Origin: Sediminibacterium sp.
GTDB taxonomy: Bacteria > Bacteroidota > Bacteroidia > Chitinophagales > Chitinophagaceae
DNA length: 64,000 bases
Direction: 5' to 3'
Assembly (NCBI RefSeq): GCF_019264485.1
Contig: NZ_JAHVAA010000006.1
Coordinates: 186,001-250,000 of the forward strand
Position numbers and translations under genes: made by a program. The notes below the pieces were generated by a model, which saw only the letters and a list, made by a program, of their open reading frames with translations, did not search any database and was not told the origin of the DNA. Position 1 is the stretch's first letter, and each line of letters begins with the position of its first letter. Below are positions 33,286 through 41,359 of this stretch, piece by piece.

Positions 33286-34323
33286 ATGGAAACAGTAATT
33301 AAACAAGCTGTTGGAATTGATTGCGGCTCTCAGGAATTGGTAGTTACACTGGGAGAGTTGTCAATTACACAAGGGTTCACTTGCAAAAGCAGTCAATGTT
33401 TTGCTAACAATGAAGGAGGATTTAAGAAACTTCAAAAATGGGTATTAGATGAGCTAATGCCTGATGCTCCCATTCTTTATGTAATGGAAGCAACCGGTGT
33501 TTATCATGAGAAGTTAGCGTATGCTTTAGTAATTAACGGGCATAGAGTAAGCATTGTTCTTCCAAACAAAGTGAATGCCTTTGCTAAGACATGTGTTTCT
33601 AAAAAGCAAGATGATCTACAGGCATCTAAAGTACTTGCAGAGTTTGGCTGTGTCAAACATTTAACTGAATGGACACCACCTAGCCCCTTGTTTGCAACAC
33701 TTAAGATTCTTACTAGAGAGAAGCTGCAACTTAAGCGTGAGTTGGTACTTATTCAAAATCAATTACATGCGGAAGAAACAAGAGCTATTGGATCGAAGGC
33801 TACTATTAAAAGAATGAAAGCGAGATGTAAGCTAATTGAAAAGCAGATATGCGACATCAGTAAAGAGATTGAAGAAGTATTAGCTCAGGATGAGGCTGTG
33901 AAAGAAAAGGTAGATAACATCTGTACTATACCAGGAGTAGGCTTGCAAACGGCTGCGATAGTTATCGCTGAAACAAACGGATTTAACCTGATAAGAAATA
34001 GCCGACAGTTGGTGAGTTATGCAGGATTAGATGTAATAAAGAAAGAATCGGGAATATCCGTCAGAGGGAGATCGCATATATCAAAGAGGGGAAATATTCA
34101 CTTGCGACAGTGCTTGCATTTTCCAGCTTTTACGGCTGTTAAATATAACAAGCCGTTAAAAAATCTACATGAAAGAATAGTCGAAAGACAAGCAATAAAG
34201 ATGAAGGGTTATGTTGCAGTGCAAAGAAAGTTACTGATGCTAATATTCAGTTTATGGAAGAAGAATGAACCCTATAAATGTTTAGAGCAGCCTGTTGAAG
34301 CTGCCCTAATCGAGCTGGATTAA
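33286..34323 (+). CDS. IS110-family recombinase (DEDD, Transposase_20)
   Basis: A 345-residue bridge-RNA-guided recombinase. The N-terminal RuvC-like DEDD domain is visible: VGIDCGSQELVVTLG (first Asp), LYVMEATGVYHEKLA (Glu), and SKKQDDLQASKVLAEFG (Asp pair). A coiled coil with KRMKARCKLIEKQI precedes the C-terminal Tnp domain: ICTIPGVGLQTAAIVIAETN, LVSYAGLDVIKKESG, and SHISKRGNIHLRQCL around the catalytic Ser. The length is normal and the frame intact, so the element may be active. Confidence 0.95.
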   Translation: METVIKQAVGIDCGSQELVVTLGELSITQGFTCKSSQCFANNEGGFKKLQKWVLDELMPDAPILYVMEATGVYHEKLAYALVINGHRVSIVLPNKVNAFAKTCVSKKQDDLQASKVLAEFGCVKHLTEWTPPSPLFATLKILTREKLQLKRELVLIQNQLHAEETRAIGSKATIKRMKARCKLIEKQICDISKEIEEVLAQDEAVKEKVDNICTIPGVGLQTAAIVIAETNGFNLIRNSRQLVSYAGLDVIKKESGISVRGRSHISKRGNIHLRQCLHFPAFTAVKYNKPLKNLHERIVERQAIKMKGYVAVQRKLLMLIFSLWKKNEPYKCLEQPVEAALIELD

Positions 34324-34382
34324 ATCCGCTCTTGGTTTTGCACTTTAAAGGTAGAAAATATTTGGATTTTATCACAGAATCT

Positions 34383-34425
34383 GCGTAGAACTTCTTTATT
34401 GAACACCCTGCGAAGAAAGAAGAAG
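34383..34425. repeat. Right half of split dispersed repeat
   Basis: gcgtagaacttctttattga and acaccctgcgaagaa match 30738-30770 with a few changes. With 33061-33075 it makes up the second copy of the repeat, interrupted by the IS110 element. Confidence 0.85.
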
Positions 34426-34454
34426 CCTTACTGTTAGCTGCATACCCTTCGTCA

Positions 34455-34670
34455 CTATGAACAACAGGATGCCCCTAATTGCATTGGCGGGCATTTTACT
34501 GTCCCGTAACTGCAATAGACGCAACAGTCACCCTCTTTTGGTTTAAGTCGTGTCTTGCAACTTGAACACTCATAAAAATACTGGCAAGCATCTGTTGGCA
34601 TTGTTTCTTCTTGTCCGTGTCCACAAATGGGGCAAGTAATAACAGATTGAAGTATGATAGTTCTAACCAT
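34455..34670 (-). CDS. GDCCVxC-domain protein
   Basis: A 71-residue Cys-rich protein with two or three Cys pairs (CPICGHGQEE; CSSCKTRLKPKEG; GDCCVYC; then KCPPMQLGASCCS). The GDCCVxC signature defines a family found next to mercury-resistance genes; some members carry selenocysteine where this one has Cys. It probably binds Hg(II) or another soft metal in the cytoplasm. Its start abuts the merTP stop (one shared base, TAATG), so it is translationally coupled in the mercury operon. Confidence 0.85.
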   Translation of the reverse strand: MVRTIILQSVITCPICGHGQEETMPTDACQYFYECSSCKTRLKPKEGDCCVYCSYGTVKCPPMQLGASCCS

Positions 34671-35287
34671 TAGTTGTTGATTACAGATTGAGAAGTTATT
34701 TTATACCCAGTTTTATTTATGACGGAGACAAGGCTGTCAACGGAAGTTTTACTGTTGTCAAACTTCACAAGACTGTTGCCTTTTTCGTATGAAGTATTGT
34801 ACTCAATTACTCCCGATGTTTTTGAAAGTTCGCTGTTTATATGTACTGTACAGCCTTCACAGGTCATACCTTTTATTTTAAATTCCACTGTCTGTATATT
34901 GCTTTTATCAACAATAACAACTCTTGCATGTTTTGGTTTTGGATAAAACACTTTTGCGTAGTAAGGAAATGTAATTAATAGCCCAGCAACCACAGTAACG
35001 ATTGCTAGAAATAATTTTGATTGCCAAAATGATTTTTTATTATCACTTTCACAGTCGCAGTCAACTTGCTTTTGTGGCTTTAGTTTTTGATACCAGGCAA
35101 ATGCAAAAACTGCAATTGTCAAACTGATTAAATAAGGACGAAAAGGTTCAATCCATGAAAACGAAGAAGAAAGTCCGCTTGCACCACCTAAGAAAGCTAA
35201 AACAGGTGTCATGCAACAAAGAGAAGCTGCAACTGCAGTAAAAATTCCTGCAACCCAACTTTTAATATTTTTTATTTTCGTTCTCAT
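34670..35287 (-). CDS. merTP: Mercuric transport protein, MerT-MerP fusion
   Basis: A 205-residue inner-membrane protein importing Hg(II). The MerT part has three hydrophobic segments with the Cys pair Cys24-Cys25 (AASLCCMTPVLAFLGG) in helix 1 and a second pair, Cys77/Cys79, in the loop (VDCDCE). After a third helix (LFLAIVTVVAGLLITFPYY) comes a periplasmic MerP-like HMA domain with GMTCEGC (Cys143, Cys146). MerTP fusions are typical of Bacteroidota. It overlaps the ArsR-type gene by 4 bp and the GDCCVxC gene by 1 bp. No merA follows, so uptake without a visible reductase is odd. Confidence 0.93.
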   Translation of the reverse strand: MRTKIKNIKSWVAGIFTAVAASLCCMTPVLAFLGGASGLSSSFSWIEPFRPYLISLTIAVFAFAWYQKLKPQKQVDCDCESDNKKSFWQSKLFLAIVTVVAGLLITFPYYAKVFYPKPKHARVVIVDKSNIQTVEFKIKGMTCEGCTVHINSELSKTSGVIEYNTSYEKGNSLVKFDNSKTSVDSLVSVINKTGYKITSQSVINN

Positions 35288-35655
35288 ACAGCCGCCAAAT
35301 TTTGTTGATTGATTATTTTAAAGAACGGTCTTAAAACTTTTAAATGTTCGCTGCGTAAAGAATAGAAAATAGTTTGGCCTACTTTTCTGGCTTCAATAAT
35401 GTTGCCGTCTTTTAGTTTACGTAAATGTTGGGAAATTGCAGGAATACTCATTCCTAAAATATCGCTAAGATCACAGGGGCAAAGTTCGTTTTCTTCTTCA
35501 AGCAGAAACAGAATTTTCAACCGAACTTCGTTACCTACCAAAGCAAGAACTTGTCCTAACTGCAAAAATGATTTAGAGGTTACTTTTATTTTTTTACGGC
35601 AACTTTTGATTTGCTCTATGTCTGCCTGAAGCCGTATGCAAGTGTCGTTTGCCAT
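35284..35655 (-). CDS. ArsR/SmtB-family metal-sensing repressor
   Basis: A 123-residue winged-helix repressor. The helix-turn-helix lies around DLSDILGMSIPAISQHLRKL, followed by the wing (VGQTIFYSLRSEH). The metal-binding alpha3N-type motif ELCPCDL (Cys59, Cys61) is present, along with further Cys at 6 and 19 near the N-terminus, a good set for Hg(II) or another thiophilic metal. It probably represses its own operon with merTP and the GDCCVxC gene. The ATG at 35655 is preferred over 35679. A perfect 8-bp dyad lies about 40 bp upstream and is the likely operator. Confidence 0.9.
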   Translation of the reverse strand: MANDTCIRLQADIEQIKSCRKKIKVTSKSFLQLGQVLALVGNEVRLKILFLLEEENELCPCDLSDILGMSIPAISQHLRKLKDGNIIEARKVGQTIFYSLRSEHLKVLRPFFKIINQQNLAAV

Positions 35656-35696
35656 TGTCAATTTTATTTGTCTTGTCAAAAGTAGTAAAGGTTACT

Positions 35697-35718
35697 TATT
35701 TAAGCAAATACTTAAATA
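35697..35718. promoter_or_regulatory. Likely operator of the arsR-merTP operon
   Basis: TATTTAAG, six bases, then CTTAAATA: a perfect 22-bp dyad 42 bp before the repressor start codon. ArsR-family repressors bind such A/T-rich dyads over the promoter. Confidence 0.65.
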
Positions 35719-36024
35719 CAGAATTGTCAGCAGGGTTACATAGTATCCTTGAAGTGTCGCCAAAAATGTCCGTTGAATAATTGGAAAGTGCCCAGTAGAG
35801 TTGTAGCTAACTCATAAATACACACAAACCCTTCATGTATAATAAAACCCCACTCCATTGAAATTCAAGTAATTACACAAAACCAGAGAAGTAATTCTGA
35901 CAAATTCAGCAATGTGTATTTCTCTTCTATCATCCGTCTATAATACTCCCATTCCAACTTTCCGCTAAACATTGTATATTATCTCATCATCCTATTTTAT
36001 TTCCATCCAATAAAACAAGCATCC
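35719..36024. other. Gene-free gap between the mercury operon and a serine hydrolase
   Basis: A/T-rich sequence between the divergent ArsR-type and serine-hydrolase genes. I see no gene, hairpin family or clear TAnnTTTG element here. Confidence 0.5.
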
Positions 36025-37569
36025 ATGTTGTTCATACGCACTGTCATCATCATAACAATACTCCTGCAAACAAATTCGCTTTGTATTGCCCAAAAGACCC
36101 GTGATTATTTACCCGCATCTTTCGCAGCACAAAACCGTTTACAAAAAATAGCACCCCTCTTTCCTGTAATCGAAGCACTCTATAGCAACCATGCAGCAAA
36201 AAATCATTTCCCCGGTTATAGTTTTGGTATTGTGTTAGATGGTCAACTGGTGTTTACCGGTAACGGTGGTTATCTTGATATTGCTACTAAACAGCCGGTC
36301 ACATCTCAGTCTATGTTTAGAATTGCTTCTATGTCTAAAAGTTTTACGGCTATGGCCATTGTGCATCTCAGAGACGATGGCAAGCTCCGTTTAGATGATC
36401 CTGTAGAAAAATATATTCCGGCTCTCAAAGAACAACGCTTAACCAGCGATGCACCCCTTATTACCATCCGCGATCTGCTCACCCATTCCGGTGGCTTTCC
36501 GCAAGACGATCCCTGGGGCGATCGTCAGTTGGCCGATACAGAAGAAGAACTGCTGGCACTCATTAAAAAAGGGCTCCACTTTTCTACTGTTACCGGTTTG
36601 CAGTATGAGTACAGTAACCTGGGTTTTGCCATGCTGGGCTATATTATTCACCAGGTTTCCGGCAAACCCTATAGTGAGTATATAGCAGACCATATCTGGA
36701 AACCCTTAGGCATGAACCAGGCCGAATGGGAGTACAGTAATGTACCGGCAGCCTCTCTCGCCAAAGGCCATCGCTGGATCAACAATAACTGGATAGATGA
36801 ACCGCTTTTACACGATGGTATTTTTGGTGCCATGGGTGGTATGATCAGTTCGGTTTCTTCCTTCAGCAAATACATGGCTTTACATATGCAGGCCTGGCCT
36901 GCCAGCAACGCCACAGAAACAGGCCCGGTTAAACGCAGCAGTATCAGAGAAATGCAGCAGCCTCAACGTTTCAGTTCACTCAATCCGCAATACCGTTATG
37001 CCGATGGGCGGCTTTGTCCCATGGTTACCGCTTATGGTTATGGGCTGCGCTGGTCGAAAGACTGTGTGGGCAGAACCACGGTGGGTCATAGCGGCGGTCT
37101 CCCCGGCTTTGGCAGTAACTGGGTTATTGCACCCGATTATGGTATTGGGGTGGTTTTCTTCGCCAATGTTACCTATGCTTCCACAGCGATTATCAATGCA
37201 CAGGTATTAGATACTTTAATCAGAGGAGCTGGCTTAGAACCAAGGGTTTTGCCTGCCTCGAACGTATTAAAAGATGCACAAAGCCGTTTACTGGCTTTGT
37301 TACCCGACTGGAACAATGCAGCCAGTTCTTCCTTATTTGCGGATAATTTTTTCGACGATTATCCCCTCGCCAATCTGAAAGAGGATGCCAGGAAAATATT
37401 TGATGCGGCTGGTAAAATAATAAGCATCGGTGAAATGATTCCCGAGAACCAGTTAAGAGGCAGCTGTACGCTGCAATGCGAGAAAGGGCGTATTCAGATT
37501 TTCTTTACCCTCACGCCGGAAAACCCGGCTAAGATTCAGGAATACAGGATCAGGGGAGTGGGGCTTTGA
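36025..37569 (+). CDS. Serine hydrolase, beta-lactamase class C family
   Basis: A 514-residue secreted enzyme with an N-terminal signal (MLFIRTVIIITILLQTNSLC). The penicillin-binding/class C fold is shown by the SxxK motif in ASMSKSFTAMAIVHLRDDGK (Ser102, Lys105), the YxN motif YEYSNLGFAMLG, and the third motif GHSGGLPGFGSN (HSG in place of KTG). These mark D-amino-acid peptidases, esterases and related enzymes rather than true beta-lactamases. A C-terminal extension after about residue 400 is non-conserved. Substrate unknown; likely periplasmic. Word repeats follow directly after the stop. Confidence 0.92.
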   Translation: MLFIRTVIIITILLQTNSLCIAQKTRDYLPASFAAQNRLQKIAPLFPVIEALYSNHAAKNHFPGYSFGIVLDGQLVFTGNGGYLDIATKQPVTSQSMFRIASMSKSFTAMAIVHLRDDGKLRLDDPVEKYIPALKEQRLTSDAPLITIRDLLTHSGGFPQDDPWGDRQLADTEEELLALIKKGLHFSTVTGLQYEYSNLGFAMLGYIIHQVSGKPYSEYIADHIWKPLGMNQAEWEYSNVPAASLAKGHRWINNNWIDEPLLHDGIFGAMGGMISSVSSFSKYMALHMQAWPASNATETGPVKRSSIREMQQPQRFSSLNPQYRYADGRLCPMVTAYGYGLRWSKDCVGRTTVGHSGGLPGFGSNWVIAPDYGIGVVFFANVTYASTAIINAQVLDTLIRGAGLEPRVLPASNVLKDAQSRLLALLPDWNNAASSSLFADNFFDDYPLANLKEDARKIFDAAGKIISIGEMIPENQLRGSCTLQCEKGRIQIFFTLTPENPAKIQEYRIRGVGL

Positions 37570-37711
37570 GCTGCGAGCTGTGAGCTGTGAGCCATGAAGT
37601 ATTTTGATTATGTTGTAAATAACTAAAAAGGAAAAACAGCTCCAAACTCATAGCTCATAGCTTCTCTCTACACCCAAAAGCTCATAGCTCGAAGCTCAAG
37701 GCTCATAGCCT
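37566..37711. repeat. Word-repeat hairpin ('gagctgtgagc' family)
   Basis: Words of 7 bp (agctgcg, agctgtg, agctgtg, agccatg) at 37569-37597 are complementary to agctcatagctcatagctt (37650-37668) and tcatagctcgaagctcaagg (37681-37705). The hairpin lies at the 3' end of the serine-hydrolase gene, starting at its stop codon. Confidence 0.8.
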
Positions 37712-37775
37712 ATAATATCAATGTTATCAAATTATTACTAAATGATTAATAAATCATTACTAAATAGTTAACTGA

Positions 37776-37783
37776 TAATTTTG
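37776..37783 (+). promoter_or_regulatory. -7 element of the porin gene
   Basis: TAATTTTG is a perfect TAnnTTTG match, 21 bp before the porin ATG at 37805. Confidence 0.65.
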
Positions 37784-37804
37784 CCGGCGTCCAAAAGATG
37801 TTAC

Positions 37805-39025
37805 ATGGCAAGATTATGGATTGCGGCTTTACTGGTGATGTTGTCTTTTACGGTTCTATCTCAAACCAGTAAAGACAGTACCAAAACGGCTGCCAAACCT
37901 GCTCCCGAAAAGAAATGGTTTGAAACTTTCTCTGTACGGGGTTATGTTCAGGCCCGCTATAACCGATTGCTCGAAACCAACCCCAACCTCGGTAATGAAC
38001 AGGGCGACAGAAGCTGGGGTAAAAACGGAGGCTTCTTTCTTCGCCGTACCCGTATTATCTTCTTCGGACAAATCAGCAAACAGGTTTATTTCTATATTCA
38101 GCCCGATTTTGCCAGTTCGGCTTCTTCTTCCTCATTACATTTTGGTCAACTGAGAGATGCGTATATGGATGTGGGGGTGGATGCCAAAAATGAATTTCGT
38201 TTCAGAATAGGTCAGAGTAAAGTGCCTTATGGTTTTGAGAACATGCAATCGAGTCAGAACAGACTGGTACTCGACAGAAACGATGCACTGAACAGTGCTG
38301 TTGCCAATGAACGCGATCTGGGTGTATTTTTCTATTGGGCGCCTACCAAACAAAGAGAACTGTTTTCATCACTGGTTCGTGATGGGTTAAAAGGCTCCGG
38401 CGATTATGGTGTTTTTGCTTTTGGTGCCTATAACGGACAAACCGCCAACAAACCCGAACAAAACGATCAGTTACATGTGGTTACCCGTTTTTCTTATCCC
38501 ATGGCCATCGGCAAACAAATTATAGAACCGGGTATTCAGGCTTATACCGGTAAATATGTGGTTACCAGAGAACAAACCAGCAGCAACACCAAAATAAAAC
38601 AGGATCGTAATTACCTCGATCAGCGTGTGGCAGGCACATTTGTACTCTATCCTAAACCCTTTGGCATTCAGGCTGAATATACATTTGGTAAAGGACCTGA
38701 GTTTAATACGGTAACAGATTCTATTGAAACCAGATCGTTACAGGGTGGTTATATCACCCTCTCTTACCTGATTAAAAACAAGCAACAACAAATTTTTATT
38801 CCTTTCGTGCGTGGTCAATATTATGATGGTGGTAAAAAACATGAACTCGATGCCCGCAGTTACCGGGTAAAAGAATTAGAGATTGGTATAGAATGGATAC
38901 CCGTTAAACAGTTTGAACTGGTAGCCATGTACACGATTTCTTCCCGCAGGTACGAAGATTTTGCATTGCAGAATAACCTGCAAAAAGGAAACCTGCTGCG
39001 TTTACAGGCTCAGTTTAATTTCTAA
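37805..39025 (+). CDS. Phosphate-selective porin O/P-like outer membrane protein
   Basis: A 406-residue outer-membrane porin. A signal peptide (LWIAALLVMLSFTVLSQ) is followed by a charged linker and then a barrel: SVRGYVQARYNRLLETNPN, FFLRRTRIIFFGQISKQVYF (typical of OprP/OprO), RFRIGQSKVPYGFENMQSS, and the C-terminal strands ending LLRLQAQFNF with the terminal Phe expected for BamA recognition. The true cargo (phosphate, polyphosphate or other) is unknown, though pit and a Pho-type two-component pair lie about 10 kb away. The frame opens further upstream at a TTG (37781) inside the promoter element, so the ATG is preferred. Confidence 0.88.
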   Translation: MARLWIAALLVMLSFTVLSQTSKDSTKTAAKPAPEKKWFETFSVRGYVQARYNRLLETNPNLGNEQGDRSWGKNGGFFLRRTRIIFFGQISKQVYFYIQPDFASSASSSSLHFGQLRDAYMDVGVDAKNEFRFRIGQSKVPYGFENMQSSQNRLVLDRNDALNSAVANERDLGVFFYWAPTKQRELFSSLVRDGLKGSGDYGVFAFGAYNGQTANKPEQNDQLHVVTRFSYPMAIGKQIIEPGIQAYTGKYVVTREQTSSNTKIKQDRNYLDQRVAGTFVLYPKPFGIQAEYTFGKGPEFNTVTDSIETRSLQGGYITLSYLIKNKQQQIFIPFVRGQYYDGGKKHELDARSYRVKELEIGIEWIPVKQFELVAMYTISSRRYEDFALQNNLQKGNLLRLQAQFNF

Positions 39026-39030
39026 CTTCT

Positions 39031-39109
39031 CTCCCTTTCTCTTTGTTAAATCTACCTCAACTATTTGAGTGTTAACTTATGCAAGGGTATTTAACAAAGA
39101 GAAAGGGAG
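39031..39109. terminator. Perfect 21-bp inverted repeat after the porin gene
   Basis: Arms 39031-39051 and 39089-39109 pair perfectly over 21 bp around a 37-nt centre that has its own small hairpin (actcaa/ttgagt region). It lies 5 bp past the porin stop and could act as terminator or 3' stabiliser. Confidence 0.8.
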
Positions 39110-39188
39110 AAGGGGAGTTATTATACAAGTTAAGGCTGTTGATTAAACAGGTGAATGTCTTTAACTTTAGTGAGTTAAACCAATTAAG

Positions 39189-39605
39189 ATGGCTATTAAA
39201 ACACAAGTGGGTAAAGAAGACGTAGTAGCATTTCTTCAGCAACAACCCGAACCTAAACAAGCAGACTGTCTGGTTTTGCTCGATATGATGAAAGCTGTTA
39301 CAGGTTTGCCCGCTCAGTTATGGGGCGGTGCCATCGTTGGTTTTGGCAGTTATGATTACCAGCAAAAAGGTGGCGTTAAAGGAAGCTGGTTCTTAACCGG
39401 TTTTGCTCCACGCAAACAAAATATCAGCATTTATATCATGACCGGTTTTTCGCACTATGAAGATTTGTTGAAAAAACTCGGACCTCACAAAACAGGCATG
39501 GGTTGCCTGTACATAAAAAAACTGTCTGATATTGATCAGACAGTTTTAAAAGAGATGATTGAGGCTTCTTTCCTTCTAATGAAATCGAAATATACCCAAC
39601 AGTAA
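39189..39605 (+). CDS. DUF1801 family protein
   Basis: A 138-residue cytoplasmic protein with the YdhG/DUF1801 pattern: DCLVLLDMMKAVTGLPAQLW, GAIVGFGSYDYQQKGGVKG, WFLTGFAPRKQNISIYIMTG, then GPHKTGMGCLYIKKLSDIDQ and a final helix. The family shares the fold of frataxin-like/YdeI proteins; its function is unknown. It is alone on the plus strand and its stop lies 4 bp from the stop of the convergent lipoprotein gene. Confidence 0.92.
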   Translation: MAIKTQVGKEDVVAFLQQQPEPKQADCLVLLDMMKAVTGLPAQLWGGAIVGFGSYDYQQKGGVKGSWFLTGFAPRKQNISIYIMTGFSHYEDLLKKLGPHKTGMGCLYIKKLSDIDQTVLKEMIEASFLLMKSKYTQQ

Positions 39606-39609
39606 TAAT

Positions 39610-40041
39610 TTATTGCTGACGCAAAGGCTTTCCTACTTCAATGGTACAGTCATGACCTGGCTGTCCGTGTGGCGGATTCAACCTTACACCCCCTGCATTT
39701 GCTGGTGCCTGTTGCATTACTGGTGCGTTTGTTTGTGGTGTTTGAATCTGAACGGGGGCAGGACCTCCTGCATTGGCCGGTGAATTTAAAGGAGCCCCTA
39801 CTGCAATATCGCAACGGTGCCCGGGCATACCATGGGCAGGATTAAGTGCCGTAGTTGTTTGCTGTGGTTGTATGGCCGATGCCTTATTTGTATCAGCAGC
39901 AACCTGTGGTGCCGATGTTGCTACCTGCTGCAATGGAGCAGCGGATTGATTCAATTGCACATTCCCTTCTCCCTCACTGCTGTTACAGCCAATGAGTGTG
40001 GTAAACAAGGCTATGCCGATGATGTTTTTTATTTGCTTCAT
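39610..40041 (-). CDS. Small lipoprotein with two HGxPGHxC repeats
   Basis: A 143-residue lipoprotein (signal ending TTLIGCNSSEG, Cys at about 19). After a Gln/Ala/Thr-rich spacer there are two copies of a motif of about 22 residues: LNPAHGMPGHRCDIAVGAPL and LNPPHGQPGHDCTIEVGKPL, the second at the C-terminus, separated by a Pro/Ala/Asn/Gln linker. Each copy holds two His and one Cys, which suggests metal or haem binding or covalent attachment, but this is inference. I do not recognise a named family. It lies 23 bp upstream in coordinate (downstream in transcription) of the M19 dipeptidase and is probably co-transcribed. Confidence 0.75.
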   Translation of the reverse strand: MKQIKNIIGIALFTTLIGCNSSEGEGNVQLNQSAAPLQQVATSAPQVAADTNKASAIQPQQTTTALNPAHGMPGHRCDIAVGAPLNSPANAGGPAPVQIQTPQTNAPVMQQAPANAGGVRLNPPHGQPGHDCTIEVGKPLRQQ

Positions 40042-40064
40042 ATTTTAAATATACGATTGTCTGA

Positions 40065-41243
40065 TTATTTTGAGCTGTTTGCCTTAAATACCCGTAAAAA
40101 ATTCTCTCCCAGTATTTTGCGGATGTCTTTCTTGCTGTACCCTCTTTCCTGCAATGCTTTTGTAATAAGTGGCAAACCCGTTACATCATCTAACTGTTGT
40201 GGTGCAGAACTGATACCATCAAAATCGGAACCCAGCCCTACATGGTCTACCCCCGCCAGCCGAACAATATAATCCAGGTGATCGAGCAACATAGAAAGGG
40301 GCGGCCGCAATGCTTTTACTTCTTCCGGATATTTACTAAAGAGATATTCCTCTGTGAAATGTGGCTCGGGGTTGATGGCTTTTAAAGAGTCTTTTTCTCT
40401 TTGATGTGTATTGAGAAAACTGATATTCCGCTTATTAAAATTGCTGTCTACAAAACCAGAGAAAAAATTGAGGTGAATTACCCCGCCATTTTTAGCAATG
40501 GCTTTTATCTGATCATCTTTCAGGTTTCTGAATACAGGACATAACTGGTGCACACAACTGTGCGAAGCAATCACAGGTTTGGTGGTGATGTTGATGGCAT
40601 CCCAGAATGTTTGTTCACCTACATGCGAAATGTCGACGATCATTCCCAATGCATTCATGCGTTGAATAATCTGTTCGCCCAAACTGGTTAATCCTTTTTT
40701 GCCATTGGGTATTTTGTTGGCCGATTCATCCATCGCCGAACTGGCCCAACTGGTTGAGTTGTTCCAGGTAAGTGTCATATACCGCACGCCTCTTTCATAC
40801 AACTGATCGAGGTATTCGAGTTTGTCTTCGATCATATGTCCACCTTCCACACCCATCATTACCGCCAGTTTCTTTTGCCTCACCGCTTTTTTCAGATCAG
40901 CAGGTGTTTTTGTAATCATCATGGCAGATGGGTTACGGTTGGTCCAGGCGTATAAAGAATCAATCTGTCTGTTGGCACGTGCAAAACCCTTACCTGCTGT
41001 AAAAGTTCCATCGCTCCAGATAGAAAAAACCTGTACATCTATTCCGCCTTCTTTCATTCTCTTCAAATCGGAATGGGTGATGCCTTTCAGGTCCTGATCG
41101 AAACGAACTCCTTTCTCCATTGACTGATTGGGGAAATCATTATGCGTATCGATAACGATGGAACGCTGATGTAATTTTTTATATGATTGTGCAGTCAGCA
41201 GCACAGGCAATAAAAAAATAAATAACAACCGTAATTTATGCAT
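40065..41243 (-). CDS. Membrane dipeptidase, M19 family
   Basis: A 392-residue renal-dipeptidase-type zinc enzyme. After a signal peptide (LRLLFIFLLPVLLTAQS) it shows the first metal site IVIDTHNDFPNQ (HxD), VMMGVEGGHMIEDKLEYLDQ (bridging Glu), IVDISHVGEQTFWDA and PVIASHSCVHQLCPVFRN (the two His), and VGLGSDFDGIS (Asp). It hydrolyses dipeptides, often with D-residues. Downstream (lower coordinates) is the small lipoprotein; upstream lies an N-acyl-D-amino-acid deacylase gene, and the two enzymes may share a D-amino-acid salvage role. Confidence 0.94.
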   Translation of the reverse strand: MHKLRLLFIFLLPVLLTAQSYKKLHQRSIVIDTHNDFPNQSMEKGVRFDQDLKGITHSDLKRMKEGGIDVQVFSIWSDGTFTAGKGFARANRQIDSLYAWTNRNPSAMMITKTPADLKKAVRQKKLAVMMGVEGGHMIEDKLEYLDQLYERGVRYMTLTWNNSTSWASSAMDESANKIPNGKKGLTSLGEQIIQRMNALGMIVDISHVGEQTFWDAINITTKPVIASHSCVHQLCPVFRNLKDDQIKAIAKNGGVIHLNFFSGFVDSNFNKRNISFLNTHQREKDSLKAINPEPHFTEEYLFSKYPEEVKALRPPLSMLLDHLDYIVRLAGVDHVGLGSDFDGISSAPQQLDDVTGLPLITKALQERGYSKKDIRKILGENFLRVFKANSSK

Positions 41244-41265
41244 AATAAAATTTTAATTCAATCTC

Positions 41266-41355
41266 CTCTGCGAAAACTCCCCGTTCTCTTTTCTCTGCGG
41301 TGAACATTCGCAACAATTCACCGCAGAGAAAAGAGAACACAGAGTTTACGCAGAG
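41266..41355. repeat. Long inverted repeat, 'ctctgcggtgaa' family, copy 3
   Basis: The inner stem is perfect over 22 bp (41283-41304 with 41317-41338) and outer arms 41266-41279 and 41342-41355 pair at 13 of 14 positions, so the full element is a 90-bp palindrome. It lies just beyond the stop of the D-aminoacylase gene (minus strand). Confidence 0.9.
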
Positions 41356-41359
41356 TATG

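Larger units (their letters stand above)
33076..34382 (+). mobile_element. IS110-family insertion sequence, both ends mapped
   Basis: The ends were set by comparing the split repeat with its whole copy: gagacatt before 33076 and gcgtagaac from 34383 rejoin to the sequence at 30731-30748. That gives about 1,307 bp (within 1-2 bp at the junctions). There are no terminal inverted repeats and no target duplication beyond possibly one base, as expected for IS110. The left non-coding end (210 bp) is much longer than the right (59 bp), the layout of the IS110 group whose bridge RNA lies upstream of the recombinase gene. Confidence 0.9.

Noticed and set aside
36025..37569. True class C beta-lactamase
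   Set aside because: It has SxxK and YxN but HSG in place of KTG and a long C-terminal extension, typical of other serine hydrolases of the fold.
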